Position numbers and translations under genes: made by a program. From Microstegium vimineum (Eukaryota; Streptophyta; Magnoliopsida; Poales; Poaceae), in contig CM039126.1 of the NCBI GenBank assembly GCA_022036555.1, positions 12,845,591 through 12,909,590 of the forward strand: DNA of 64,000 nt, in the 5' to 3' direction. Below are positions 46,912-59,574 of this stretch, piece by piece. A model generated the notes under the pieces. It was not told where the DNA came from, did no database searches, and saw nothing but the letters and a program-made list of their open reading frames with translations. How positions within the stretch are numbered: the first letter of the stretch is position 1; each line of letters begins with the position of its first letter.

Positions 46912-49900
46912 ATGGGCCCGGCGCCAAGGGAGCCCATGAAGCAGCGGGTGAACCGCTGCCTGCTACGTCTCTCAGACCGGGACACGGAGGCGATGGCGGC
47001 AGCGGAGCTGGACGCGATCGCGCGGGAGCTGGACGCGGACGAGCTGCCGGTATTCGTAGCCGCCGTCTCGGACGCGCGCCCCACCGACAGGACGCCGCTG
47101 CGGCGGCACTCGCTCCGCCTTCTCGCGCTCGTGGCGGGGGAGCACCCGCGGGGCGCCGTGGCGCCGCTCGTGCCCAGGCTCCTATCCGCCGCGCTGCGCC
47201 GCGTCAGGGACCCGGACTCCTCCGTGCGCGCCGCGCTCGTCGACGCCGCCCGCGCCGCCGCGGGCGCCGCCGCGTCGCCGCCCGCCGCGCTCGCCCCGCT
47301 CGCCGACGCGCTGCTCCACGAGCAGGACCAGTGCGCGCAGCTCGCCGCCGCGCTCGCTGTCGCTGCGGCTGTCGAGGCCTCCGACCCCACCGATGACCTC
47401 GCCGCCTACCTCCGCCCCCTCCTCCCGCGCCTCTACAAGCTCCTCCGTAGCGCCGCGTTTAAGGCCAAGCCCGCGCTCATCTCCCTCATCGGCACCGCCT
47501 CTGCTGCCTCCGGTGGGGGAGCCGCTTCCACCGCCGTGCCTTGCCTCCGTGACGCGCTCGCTGGCGATGATTGGGCCGCTAGGAAGGCTGCCGCTGAGGC
47601 GCTCGCTTTGTTGGCCCTCGAGCATGGAGATGACCTCGTTTCACACAAATCTTCCTGCATTACCGTCTTCGAAGCCAAGAGATTCGACAAGGTCACTTCG
47701 GATCTTGGACCACGGCAGCCTCCTCGTAGATCTGCTGCGGCTTCTTCACATTTCTCACACCATCTTGGTTGGCACAATGCAATGCAGGTGAAAATTGTGC
47801 GTGAGTCGATGAACCGGATGATAGAAGCATGGAAGGAGATCCCAGATTTGGATGAGGAAGTTTGCTCCTTCGACGTGCCACCATCGTCCCAGTCTAGATC
47901 TTCGCTCACAGGTGATGTGGCTATCCATGAGGGTCTTTTTTTTTTCTTTGGTCATTTGTGTGAGTGTAAGGTCTGTGCTTTGGTTCGGGGTTTGGACTGC
48001 ATACCGTAAGTACACTTAGAAATAAGTAACCTAGTACAGTACTTGGTAAAAGACAGAAATAGTCCTTGCGTGGTAATAAAACACACTGAATAGTAAATAG
48101 TTCTTTGCTAAGAAAATATTTCGCATTTTTATAGCCTTTTTTCTTTAGGTACGCACCACAATATGCGTGATATACATCTGTTGGATTTCGTTGTCTGGAC
48201 GAGAGATATTCAGACTATGGATGGATGGATGTTCTTTTCTAACATTGTTTGATTGTATAATTGGACAGAGACTGCAAGTGATGGCCGATACCCTGCTGAT
48301 TCATTGGGCTCCACCTCTACCCCTTCAATTACAAGGAGGAACTCATGGCCGACTAACAGGCAGCCCCCACCGGATGCATCGCACGATGCCATCAACAGAA
48401 AAGGCAGCCCTCCTTCCACCCTAAGCAAGAAAAATTTGCCCCCTTTGCGTCGCAACACAGACCAGTCCAAGAAATTTGAGGACAGGGCTGACGTTACTGT
48501 TGCTCCTGATGGTACGCCAATCAAAATGGTGACCGAGGAGAAGCTCCTGAAAGAGGGCAGCGTTAGAGAGAGGCTTGAAGCGCGGAGAGTGCTGTTTCAG
48601 AAGACTGGTGAGAAAGGTTACAAGAAGTTGGCTGGTCCCAAGTCAGGATCCAGAGTTGTTCCATACAGCGGGGATGGTGACTTGGAAGAGACGGCTGAGA
48701 CTGAGGATGCGCCTGAGGAATTTCAGTCAGCTCACAAAGATGAGGACCTGTCCAAGATCAGGATGCAGCTGGTTCAGATTGAGAACCAGCAGGCCAGTTT
48801 GCTCAATCTTCTCCAGGTAGTTATCCCTTGTTACAATGTATCATACGTCAATAATTTGTTGAAATTCTTTATTCTTCATAAAAAATTGGATATTCCATTT
48901 TCACTTATTTTTCTCCCTGTTTGCTTAAGAATCTCCTCTGTGCATGAGCAGATGAGATGTCCTACATGATGACATAGAAGCTAGATATAACAAATAAAAG
49001 ATAAAAACTCTTGTTGCATGGAAAAATTTTACACGAAGCAAACTTTGTTGCAAGCTCACTCATTCCCTATGTAAAAGAACCAGGACCCACCAGTACCTGT
49101 GTGTGGACTGATTTGTGCATGAAGGGGGGTCTCATCCTGTTTTTGCATCAGGATATTTAATGGGGGCTTATTATTTGGTCTCAATGAGCAGCACTGACCG
49201 TTTGGTATGAATCATGCATTCATTCATTGTGTCCTCCAAGCACTAGTCAAATCAGTATGCATTCAGGCCTGATCAGTGGCATGGTGTTGGGGAAAACCTG
49301 GACCACAGTACAATCAATAGCAATACGGCAATGTTTTAATTACCAACTTCTTTTAAGCATATCTTCATGTGCCACACATACCGCTGGCTATCAGGAACAT
49401 CTATAGTATTTGCCTGCATCTGTAAAAAAGCATCAGCCAATGTTCTGATCACATATTATATAGGCAATATACTATATTTTTACAACAGTTCAGTTTTTGT
49501 ATTGACATTTTATGTCCAAACAAATATCCATCTTACACGAAAGATGTTCTAAAACATCATTCAATCATTCCCAGTTACTCCTTGTAAACAGAAAACACAT
49601 CTGACCCTTTAATTATTTTGTCTCGTCAGAAATTCATGGGGAGCTCCCAGAATGGGATACGTTCCTTGGAGACGAGGGTGAATGGGCTGGAGATGGTATT
49701 GGATGAGATATCCCGTGATTTGGCTGCTTCCTCAGGAAGGATTCCGAACAGCGAACCTGACACCAACGCATGCTGCATTCTGAGCCCAAAGTTCTGGAGA
49801 AGACATGATGGAGGTAGATACACTTCCAGGTACTCTGCATCGGATGCACCAAATTACTCTGAGGAGAGCAAAAGTTCTTACAAGTGGGACAGGCAGAAGT

Positions 49901-50348
49901 TTGGAGTTCATGGTGGTTTTGTCACCAATCCCTTAGCAGAGCCAAATGCTTCATCTGTAAGGACCACAGCTGTTGCCCAGGAAGGGAGGAGAAGAGACTC
50001 GGCTCATTACAGGTCAAGGTAAGGTAATAGATGCCAAACCAAGAAACTGTTTTGTTCATGCGGCTGGATTTGTTAGGTAGGCCAATCAAATGTGCTCAGG
50101 ACGCCTTAGAGACTGATAGTAACATAGCAACATCAAAGTAGTTGATTTCTTGTATAGCAACATCAAAGCAGTTGACTTCAATTGTGGTGCCAACCATTAC
50201 GCAATGCACCATTGGCTATTCGTTACTTCTTATCACAGAGATATCTATGTTTATTGTAGAATTTGCATGAGCTTCTTGTACCATTTTTTCCCTTATTCAG
50301 TCAATTGTTTACTAATTCTCACTCCTTTCCATCTTCAGGTTGAGTTAG
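46912..50348 (+). CDS. TOR1L: TORTIFOLIA1/SPIRAL2-like microtubule-associated protein
   Basis: Proposed exons: 46912-47691, 47788-47911, 48269-48816, 49630-50018 and 50339-50348, encoding about 616 residues. The N-terminal 300 residues are a HEAT-repeat/TOG-like array (MKQRVNRCLLRLSDRDTEAM, HSLRLLALVAGEHPRGAV, DWAARKAAAEALALLA, VKIVRESMNRMIEAWKEIPD). The middle is Ser/Pro-rich and basic (PSITRRNSWPTNRQ). A conserved C-terminal block has a coiled-coil-like stretch (DLSKIRMQLVQIENQQASLLNLLQ, SLETRVNGLEMVLDEISRDLA). The family is plant-specific, binds cortical microtubules and controls growth direction; TOR1/SPR2 loss causes helical growth in Arabidopsis. The start lies in GCCATGG context after a C/T-rich leader. 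No frameshift or stop is seen. The first intron (96 bp, weak GTCACT donor) is stop-free and in frame. The last, 10-bp coding exon is least certain. It is convergent with the mannosidase gene. Confidence 0.85.
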
Positions 50349-51678
50349 GTGTGGCAGGAAGCGGTTCATGTGAAGTGAGAACTACTACTTGCTTTAGCAA
50401 GAAGGCGAAGCATTTGAAGATCCCATTGTTGGTGCATTTTCGAACTTCTTTTCTTAGAGCTGAGATCATACAAATTATGAGGTTTTATTCGTGAATTGTC
50501 CAGGGTTCAGACCCTGATATACAAGCCTAAACTCTAAAGCAAGACCCTCACCGCTGGCTCGATAATCATACGATGGACATGGATTGCTGGTGGACATTTG
50601 CCGAGGGTATAATGCATATGTAGAGTTTAGCAATGGGAAAATTTGGGAATGGACTCTATATGTTCAGTCAGTCATGGATGTTCCTTGTACTGCTTGTAAA
50701 TAGTTTCGATACAGTGATTCATGTGCTCGCGAGTCGCAAGGTGTCACACGAAATATCCTTTGTGTGCTGAGATCATGAAAGCAGGTAAAAGGTTCAAAGC
50801 CACCGACAAATGTGTAGGGTAACGGCAGCTGGCAATACTTGACTAGTCTCTTTATGGCACATTTCCTCTCATTGTGTGGCAAGAAAGTGAGTGTAGTATC
50901 GAATCAAACACATGTCAAAACTCAAACCACCGAACCAAGGTCTTGCCAAACGCGGCAACGAACCGATCACGTACCACCGCGCGCCTTAGGTGAGTGAGGC
51001 AACGAATCATACAGTATGTTTCAGGGAAAAAAAAAAGGAACCATACAGTAGCAAATGGAACTTTTGCTAAATCAGGTTTGGCAAAATGTGGCAGCAAACA
51101 ATACAGTGTCAAACAACGGTAAAGCTGGTGAGCATTGTAGCCAGAACCCCTGAAGCTGGTGACCATTCCAGCAATACTCGCATGCTTACAAGCAGAATTT
51201 TGTACATATAATATGAAGATCTCTAAAGCAAGAACCATATACCTAAACTATCTCAGGTTTTTGCCAGCAGGATAATGGCACTACAAAAAGGATGCAAGCA
51301 AAACAGAAATATACAAAACTTGCTCTGATACAAGTTATTGTGTTAGCATTGGCCGGAGCAACACAGTAATTGTGCGAACACACAAGTCTACCCTAATCAA
51401 ATTAGCTCTGCTTCAATGTGCCCCAAATCTTCCAATCTGTTTAGCATAATGATAATACTAAGAACAAGAAGTGTATGCACCTTCGTGGATGACAAGGTTG
51501 CAATCAAATGCCTCAGCTGCAACTTCTAGAGGTTCCATCACTATCTGTATGCCAAGAGAATGACACATATACATGCAGCACTGCTGTTCCAGTACAATGT
51601 AGCTGCCACTATCAAGTATTTCGGGAAGATCCATCTTCACTGTCTTGTAGGACTGTATGAATGTACTGTTTTGGCAAA
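50349..51678. other. Convergent 3' ends of the two host genes
   Basis: Holds the 3' UTR of the plus-strand gene (probably to about 50600) and that of the minus-strand mannosidase (from 51678 towards about 51250). No independent gene. A short direct duplication (TAGCAACATCAAAG) at 50126 and 50157 lies just upstream, in the last intron of the TORTIFOLIA1-like gene. Confidence 0.5.
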
Positions 51679-54600
51679 CTACTCTTCCTGCGATGATGGT
51701 GGCTGTAGGTCTAACTTGTATGCCTGAATCTCCATTGGTGAGATAAGAACGTTTCCCTCAAGAGCAACATCACCGATCTGCTCAAGGTAACCTAGCATTT
51801 CAGGGTCATCATGTAAGAGGTTCAGCGAAGTCGCCTTCACATTCACAGCTGACAAATCTTTGAACATGTAGAACAGATTTACTGGCTCTTCCCCAACTGT
51901 TGTACACTGCAGTCCACCCCTTTTGCAGTATGATGCGTCCCAGCCTCTCCTCTGCAACAGAACAGCAAATCTTGGTTCTGCTGCTTCAGTGTGAGGAAAT
52001 CTTAGGGGCTGAGGGACCTTCAGGTTCACAATATGTACATCGCAAGGCAAAGAAGCAGTTAATGGAGCAAATGACTGTTGAGCCAGCTTGAAGGATTTTT
52101 CATGAGGTTTTTTGCTCATAAAAGCATGCATTGGGTAGTTCAGGTGCGCCCCAACACGGTGCGAGAGGAGAGAAGGTTGAAGAGTAAGCAAACTGTGAGT
52201 TTTAGGCAAAGCTGAGACATTGGACTCCCTGAGGAGATGAAATATAACATTCATGGGCCGATTGTCCATTACTCCCTGCCCCAGACCACGGCCATCATCC
52301 TGAACCAACCTACGATCCAACATAATCTCCAGCCATCCATTTTTCAAGCTTGCTGCGCCTAATGACTGCTTGGAGTGTACAGAAAACCGATTACCATGTG
52401 AATCCTGCAAGAAGGAAAGTGATGGCATTGGATAATAATTTCCCTGTAGAGGAATCTTATCATATGTCTGCCTCCTACTCATCTGAAAACCATTTAGATC
52501 AGAATAGAAGATCCTTTGGTTGTCAATATCTGTCTTGTATCTGACAATCAGTTCCTTATCATTAAAAGCATGGCCAACAAGCTCAACATGGTATTCCTTC
52601 TCGATCACATGTCCTGTATAGAGTCTCCACAATTGTACATACGTGTACTATGTGAGAGAGGTGACTTATGCCACTCGTCTTTGGAAGAGAATGGGCTTCT
52701 CGAACCAATGGTCCTTCAGTAAGGATGAAATTTCCTCCTTCCTCGACAATTGAACGAGCTTCCCCAATTGGTTTGAACAAGTATGCCCCGCTTCCATGGC
52801 TTCTGTACATGCCGATTTCTTCACCTATCACAGTTTGTTCCCCATCCTTGTGACGTGTTACTGTCTGAAGGAGACCATGACTTGTATCAAAAGAAAGAGT
52901 GTAATTGGAGTTCTTCATCTCGACTGTTTTGCCTTCGAGCTTTGAACAATGATATGGTTCAGGGCAAGGAAATTCCTGTGCAGCTGTGTATGCTTTTACT
53001 AAAGCAGGAATAGCCTTTTCACAATCCTGCCCAGTAACCACATAGTAGGTCTCCAAACCTAGTGGAGGAACAGAAGCTCTCCAATAAAGGCGGTGCCGAC
53101 CAGTCGAAATTTTTTCATCGCTGACAAACTGCCACTCAGGGGAAACTTGGCTTGGCAAACAGGACCCATTTGAATTGAGAACAGAAACATCTGGAGTACT
53201 TACAACAACCATAACAACCTCATCCCTTGTCTGTTCTAATGGATTAAAAAAGACAACTGACTGTGCCTTACTTCATGAGGGTGAAGAACCCTATGCACAG
53301 GCTGAACATCATACTTTGACCGTTCCTGCACAGGCTCAAAATGTGATAACAATGCAGGGTCAGATCTATCATGGAAATCTCCTAAAAGCACTTCAAACTG
53401 CCCTGGACATAAATAACTGTAGATCTTGCAGGGAAGTGTGCATTCGAGTCCCATAGTCCACCTACAACATGATCTTTAGCTGTGCCAGTTACCCCATCAT
53501 GATGCTGAAAAAGCGCCAAATTCCTCCTTGCTGCTGTCAGTTTGTGTGAGAAGTTGATGGGCAGTTTTGCACACTGAAACTTCTGACAGTATCCTAGAAC
53601 AAATGAACCCCGAATCTCTGAGGCACGGAGCGTCTGTTCTAGTACACGGTCAACAGCTTTGAAGAATGGCCTTGACACATAGTAACCACTCCAGTAGTCC
53701 TGATTTCTATCAGAATATGTAAAGAAATCCCCTGAAAGTGTTGGAAAACCTTGCAGCTCCGCCGAACCCAATTCACCTGGCCGTGTATAGTTTATCTTTT
53801 CAGCTTCATCTCTCAATGTGGAGAAGTAATCCTCCAGGGTACCAAATTTGACTTCAGCGTTAAGGTGGGGATTTGAGTTTATGTAATCAAAGAGTTTCTC
53901 ATAATTGCGGAATTGTACTTCTGCTTCCTCCATACTTACATATCGGAAATCATCACCCAAAGGAATGAGAAGTGTATTCGTTCTGTACAGGGTTGATTTT
54001 TTCCTGTACTGGTCTAGAAGCTTTGTTGCTCTCTCTTGCACATTGTCAGGATTTGTCTCAACAGGATCGAATCTCCATGGGCAGGATTCATAACTAAAAC
54101 CACGCATTCGAGCAAAGTCAAACTGGCAGCAGATAGCTGGTTCTGGCCCACACGTGTGTGGAATATCATAAGAATAGAAGGGCATCATGTGAACAAATAT
54201 GTCAGTTGTTTCTTCAATATCCCAGTTCTGCCTCCACAAATATTCAAGATTTTTTTTCATTGCAAGCTCCTTTTTCACCTCATAGTGCGTTCTCTGGATT
54301 AACATGTTATGGAAACCCATTCTCCTAAGCAAATATGCCATTGTGATGAATAACCAAATGGATCAATTGACCAAGAATTCTTAGGAATAACTCCAATAGT
54401 ATCATTGAGCCACATGTTCCCCTCCATCATCTGTTAAAAAAAACATAAAGATCAATAAATTTCATCATGACTGAATAATTGTCCAAGTCATGTATTCTAA
54501 ATTATAATCATATCCCAAGTATCAATTTGATATTTAAATATTATCAGCCTCCAGATTAGTTCCATGCAATAGGAAATAAAATAAGCCAAACTTTGCTCCT

Positions 54601-57600
54601 ATGGACCAATATCAAATGAGACACATGCCATTTGCCAGGATCAATCCCCAAACACCCCAGTTTGTAAGGAAAAAATGGTGTCATATGTACCAAAACTGAG
54701 CACCGTGCACGGCAGGATGAGCCGATGGGAATGCCCAGTTCAAGTAGTTAGGGAGTCGAAGTTGCTTAGTGATGAAGTTAAATTCAGATTGTTATCCAGG
54801 TTGTTTGGAGTTGGAATTTGTTTGTTTTGAGAAGATATTAGTAGTTGAGTTGGCAAAAATGAGAGAGAGACTAGATGTACATTGCACTCAGGATGTATGC
54901 ATGAATCAATCAAGAAGTTAAACCCCAAACCAGTTCTTTACCCTGAGCCTTGTTAGTGGGAGAGACGTCATGGGCCCATGGCGCCACCCAAGTTCAATTG
55001 TTCAGTTCAGTGGTTGCCTGATTCGCACTCATACAACCTCGAACCTTGCCACTTTTCCCTCCAACGTTGGGGCAAAATTATGTGTTCTCTTCCTTGGAAT
55101 ATATATAGGAGTAACCACATGGCAAGCGTGATTAGCCCATCTCAAACTTATTTAATCGTGCTTATTACATCAAAGAAACAAATCACCACAAACAACAAAA
55201 ACTAGGGGAGAATCAAAGAAAATAATTAGCACCTAGATCTCAACATCGAAGTGATAGAACCCAAGGCCTGCATATCATTCACATTGAAATGATGTATCAT
55301 CAATTGACACATCAATGTCAATACAATGTTACTGAAGGTTTTTTCAGTGGTGAAAGAATTTAATGAATTTGTATTTCTTTTCTAGTCCATGCTAATTAGC
55401 AGGTTTTCTAAAAGCTTTCCAATTTGAGGAGTTCATACAATGACTGTAAGTAAGGTGTGTCATTCGACCAGCCTATGCTCATTAGGTTTAGTATATTCAA
55501 AGATAGGCAAACCTGTATTATTCTTGATTCATAAGTATTATTATGCACTATGCAATGAACTGCACAATGAAATACACTGGAAAAAAGCAATAGCATGTTC
55601 CATTTATGACAGAGATACAAGTTCTCCCTGCCATAATCTCAAGCCAAGAGTATGCTGTTAGCCTTTTCGATTATACTATCCTGTAAGTGGTGGTGTGTCT
55701 TGTGTTAGCAAAGGTGAGACTCAGAATTGTGTGCTAGGGCTAAATTGCCTCTAGGCTTTGATCCCCTTTATATACACTAGAGCTCAATAGAGCTTCTTGG
55801 GATACAAGTTTGCTTTAGGAGCATATTCCTAATGCTGTAAAGTAAAGCTAGCCTAAAGTATAAGTAACTATCTAGAACTGAAAGTAGAGACTAACAACTA
55901 AAGTGCTCTAACAGCCAAGGCTTAACCATCATCTTGCTCATGCTTGAGAAATAATGGAGAAACTTGATCCCAGCTTTAGAACATGAGAAAAATATTATAA
56001 TAGTAAATAGCATCAAACTGGAGTCTATATGACATCATCTTAGCGTCTTTTTCTTTGACATGTAAAGTTCCATGCGTTCTTGAACATGGTGCATGAGAAA
56101 TAAGAAAGAGTTAAACAATGCATTTCGTTTATGAATCAGCTACATGCAATCATGATACAACATTTAGCAAAGAGATATAAATAGCCATTTTGTGTGTACT
56201 TGCCTGTTCTATGATGGCAAAGTAGTGGGAGTTTGCCTGCATTGAGAAATAAAAGTAAAATCAATGTAGCTTCCTTTTAAAGAGAATTAAATATGACGAA
56301 ATACTTTGCTAGAAAAGATTAAACAACAGAAAGAATACACTGTTATAAAACACAATAATTAATATATCTCCAAAGGAGAGGTTCATTATTATAGAAAAAA
56401 AGAACACAATATCTGTTGAACAATGAATGGCTTAATAAAAACAAGCTCACAGCAGACACAACATACTAAGACCCTGTTTGGATTGGAGGGACTAGTGACT
56501 AGTGACTACTAATTAGTCCCAATTAGTCCTAATTTTACCAAACACTTGGGCTACTAGAGGGACTAGTAGTGACTACTACATAGAAGTCTCAAGGGGGCTG
56601 CTATTTGGGACTACTACATAGAAGTCACTAGTCACTAGTCCCTCCAATCCAAACAGGGCCTAAAGGAAAAAATAAATTAAACATGCCAGTACTGTTTGTG
56701 ATCATTTAGCCATAGTCCTGACTGTTGAATCTCCTTCGCATGTGCACTAATATATGCAAATTCTGGAGCAACAAAGCCTGGCATAATAGTTCATGTAACA
56801 TGAAACACATGCCCAGTTGCCCACATAATCTGTAGATTTTCAATTTTCACAAGAGTCACAACTACACATCAAACCTGCCACTAGGCCCAACCCGAATTGA
56901 CTCCTAAGCATGGAAACTACAAGTGCACAAGCCAACGAGACACAAAACCAAAATACATTACACCCGGTTCACTCCTAAATATGAAACAGCATCAAGTGCA
57001 TACCTCCCTAAGATTTGAGATCACAATGTGGGCAAGGAGAAACAATCAAATTCCATATTAGTCCTACAAGCACAGCACGTCCAGATTCATTTGTAATCAA
57101 CTAGACAACCAGGTAATAAAACGTGAATTGAAAATACATTTCGTTCATGGCCTAGACAAATGATGGACGCATAGCATGCCAATGGGAAACGCAAGCAAGG
57201 AAACATAAGCTACGGTTTATTCCTTAAACCCCATCTAAAACCACGAAGTTTTACTTCCGTCTCACCTCGTCGTTCATGACCCATCCGCCGCTCACGATTT
57301 CGAGCTGTCCGTCACGGACAAGCTTAGCGAATGCCTCTTGCTTCTTGGGGGGCGCGTCGCGCCACCACCTCTCGAGGTACGACATCTCCTCCCATATAAA
57401 CTTCCTCCGCGAATCCTACACCACAGCAGAATCGAGACGATCGTCAAAAGAAGAAGAGCACCAAGACCCCAAAAGCAAATCTCGAGTGGCGAGAACGCTA
57501 GGAGGACCTTGGAGAGGGACTCGACGATGGTATCAAGGATGTGGCGCGACTGGCGCTCGTAGTACTCCTCGACGGTGCGGATCCACCCCGGGTCGTTGTG

Positions 57601-58120
57601 CGAGTGCGGCGCGACGAAGACCTTGAGCTTCTCGGTGTCCCACTCGTTGCCCGTGTACTTGACCTCCCAACCCTGCTTCCACGCCCCCGTCGACGTCGCT
57701 GAACTCGATCCGGTCGTAGAGGTCCCTAGTCGTGATATCCACGGGCGCCTCGCGCCCGATCCGGGCCGCAACGGCGGCCGCCGCGGCCTCGGCCGCGGCC
57801 GAGTCGCGGTGGCGGAAGGCGGGCTTGCGGGTGAGGCGCGCGCGGGGGCGGGCGGGGGAAGACAGCGCGTGGGAGCGGGACGAGGGGAAGCCGAGGCGGA
57901 GGAAGGCGAGGATGAAGAGCGCCGCGAAGGCGGTCGCGGCGAGGCAGAGGACGCGGCGGGAGTAGGGGGAGGACGCGGAGTTGACGCCCCCGCGGCGGCG
58001 GGAGGAGGCCGGCGCGGAGAGGGAGGACTTGGAACGGAGGTGGTGGTGCGCCTTCGGCTTGGAGGTGGTGGGGAGTAGCGCGCCGGAGCGGCCCCCGCCG
58101 CTGCCTGAGAAGAAATGCAT
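51679..58120 (-). CDS. GMII: Golgi alpha-mannosidase II (GH38), full-length layout with frameshifts
   Basis: Exons on the minus strand: 58120-57508, 57415-57266, 56236-56204 and 54430-51679, about 1,180 codons (Arabidopsis enzyme about 1,173). It is a type II membrane protein: short basic tail, membrane anchor (RRVLCLAATAFAALFILAFL), stem, GH38 domain. Zinc and catalytic motifs are present: PHSHNDPGW near residue 170, IDPFGYS with the nucleophile Asp, HHDGVTGT. The enzyme trims two mannoses from GlcNAcMan5GlcNAc2 in the Golgi, leading to complex N-glycans. The frame changes at about 57684-57688, 54344, 53461, 53396, 53271, 52676 and 52608, each best explained by a 1-base difference in a short homopolymer, with matching protein continuing in the next frame. 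No in-phase nonsense change was noticed. It is either a recent pseudogene or a good gene with assembly errors. Confidence 0.82.
54431..56203 (-). other. Intron 3 of the mannosidase gene
   Basis: 1,773 bp. The donor is GC rather than GT (exon end CAG, then GCAAGT, at 56203-56202) and the acceptor is TTAACAG at 54431. No gene or clear repeat inside. Confidence 0.7.
56237..57265 (-). other. Intron 2 of the mannosidase gene
   Basis: 1,029 bp, GTGAG donor at 57265 and AATGCAG acceptor at 56237. Contains the MITE at 56470-56660. Confidence 0.75.
56470..56660. repeat. Tourist-like MITE in mannosidase intron 2, TSD TAA
   Basis: Left GACCCTGTTTGGATTGGAGG and right (reverse complement) GGCCCTGTTTGGATTGGAGG are nearly perfect, continuing GACTAGTGACTAGTGACT. 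TAA at 56467-56469 and 56661-56663. 191 bp. The high arm similarity suggests a recent insertion. Confidence 0.85.
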
Positions 58121-58660
58121 CGCCGCCGGTTTCGGGGTCGGGATGGAGGAGTGGCCTGCCCTGAGCGGCTGACTGACCTCGCGCGGCGCGGGGTCGTCTG
58201 TCGTGTCGAGTGGGTGCGCGGTGCGCCGGCTTTCCACCCGTGCCCGGCCCGGCCCAGCGATATTTTGGCCGCTCCGTTTGTTTCCGAAGGTCGGGTGGGG
58301 GTTCTGTACGAATGGTATGTTTCAATGACATGTGGGGCTACTTCTAGCCTTCTAGGTGGGCCAGCGGGGTGGCCGGTGGGTTTGGTGCCACATGGTGGCG
58401 GAGCTTGCAAGGCATGATGAACAGTGAACTGCCAAGTGCCAACTGATTCTGTGGTTCGTACAGTACTTCGTAACGACTTGAGTAGCCCGGTGAAATGGCT
58501 GGCGAAAGGGTCCAGGGACGTACCGATGATTAATTAGAGTCGTGTAATTATACTAATAAACTTAAAGTTTTCAGATATATTACAACTCTGGTCTAATATG
58601 GTTGATTTCATTATAATTCTAGAACCTAAATATACCACTGTGTATGCATTAGATTACTTA
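58121..58660 (-). promoter_or_regulatory. Upstream region of the mannosidase gene
   Basis: GC-rich from 58120 to about 58300, with open frames continuing upstream of the ATG but without family similarity; I take this as 5' UTR and promoter. The ATG at 58120 is chosen because the basic tail and membrane anchor of the family follow it directly. Confidence 0.4.
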
Positions 58661-58983
58661 GAGCAGCTTCAGTATACCGTGAAATCGAACCGATGGAGAG
58701 GAAAATCGAACTAACAACATTGGAGCATACAAATCGTAATTGTCAGACTAGAAAGCGAACTCCGCAGACGAGTCGAACCATCCCCATAAAATAACAGAGT
58801 TGTACGGGCATAATAAGAGAGAGACCAAACAGACGTACGCAGAATCTTCCGCGTGGCCGCGAGATGGACGGAGAAAGAATTTTTTTAAGTCACCTATGGA
58901 TCCCACGAACCGATGGCTTCACTGGAGCAATCGAACTCTAACTGTGTTCGATTTCACGGTTCACTCCTACACTATAGATGCCC
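58661..58983. repeat. MITE about 0.5 kb upstream of the mannosidase gene, TSD TTA
   Basis: The two sides share ACCGTGAAATCGAAC as an inverted pair (58676 region and 58948 region), with outer ends GAGCAGCTTCAG and (reverse complement) GGGCATCTATAG. TTA flanks both sides (58658-58660 and 58984-58986). 323 bp. Confidence 0.75.
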
Positions 58984-58986
58984 TTA

Positions 58987-59569
58987 GGTCCACATATAGA
59001 AGCGAAAGAGCACGTAGTTGAGTAGTCACAAGAGCCTTATTAGCACATCGTGTGTTCAACTCTCATGTTTAGTGGTATGCAATATTTTGCATTGGTATTG
59101 TGTAATTTTTTTAAAAAAAATCAATGTATAGAACATTGTATTCTTATATAGACCAAAATACATTTGCTACTACCCCTCTCTCTCCTCATTGACATGTAGG
59201 CTCCATGTACCATCCCCTTTTCTCTCATTCTTTCATCTATTATTTTCTCTCCCTCCCCTCCAATGCATCATCTCGCACCAGATTTTTTACCTCAACAATC
59301 TCCCTATGTTTATCTTGATGTTGTCCTTGCTATCTACTCCTAGCGCTCAATCTGGTTCGCTTGTGCCGCCTATTGGTCGCAGGTGTTGCACACCGTGAAC
59401 CGCACTTTCCACACACCGTCCCTCACTACCATGAGACACCCTGCCTCTGTCATCTCATCTCATCAGAAGAACACCGCCTAGCCCCAACCACGACATCAGT
59501 GCAACAACTCAAGCCCAATAAACCTACTCTACGTTCCTAACAACGAGCGGTTGAGTTGGTCATATTCGA
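58987..59569. other. Intergenic stretch, no gene
   Basis: Pyrimidine-rich 59180-59350 without a convincing frame. Ends at the target duplication of the solo LTR. Confidence 0.45.
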
Positions 59570-59574
59570 CATGT

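Noticed and set aside
47182..47909. Minus-strand frames of about 150 codons across the TORTIFOLIA1-like exon
   Set aside because: They are antisense shadows of the GC-rich coding exon.
50349..50494. Continuation of the TORTIFOLIA1-like protein in another frame (VELGVAGSGSCEVRTTT...)
   Set aside because: The natural acceptor at 50338 gives LS-stop; reading on would need a shifted acceptor with no support. Kept as a reservation about the C-terminus.
51458..51640. A 60-codon minus-strand frame just after the mannosidase stop
   Set aside because: It lies in the expected 3' UTR, with no similarity to GH38 and no splice support.
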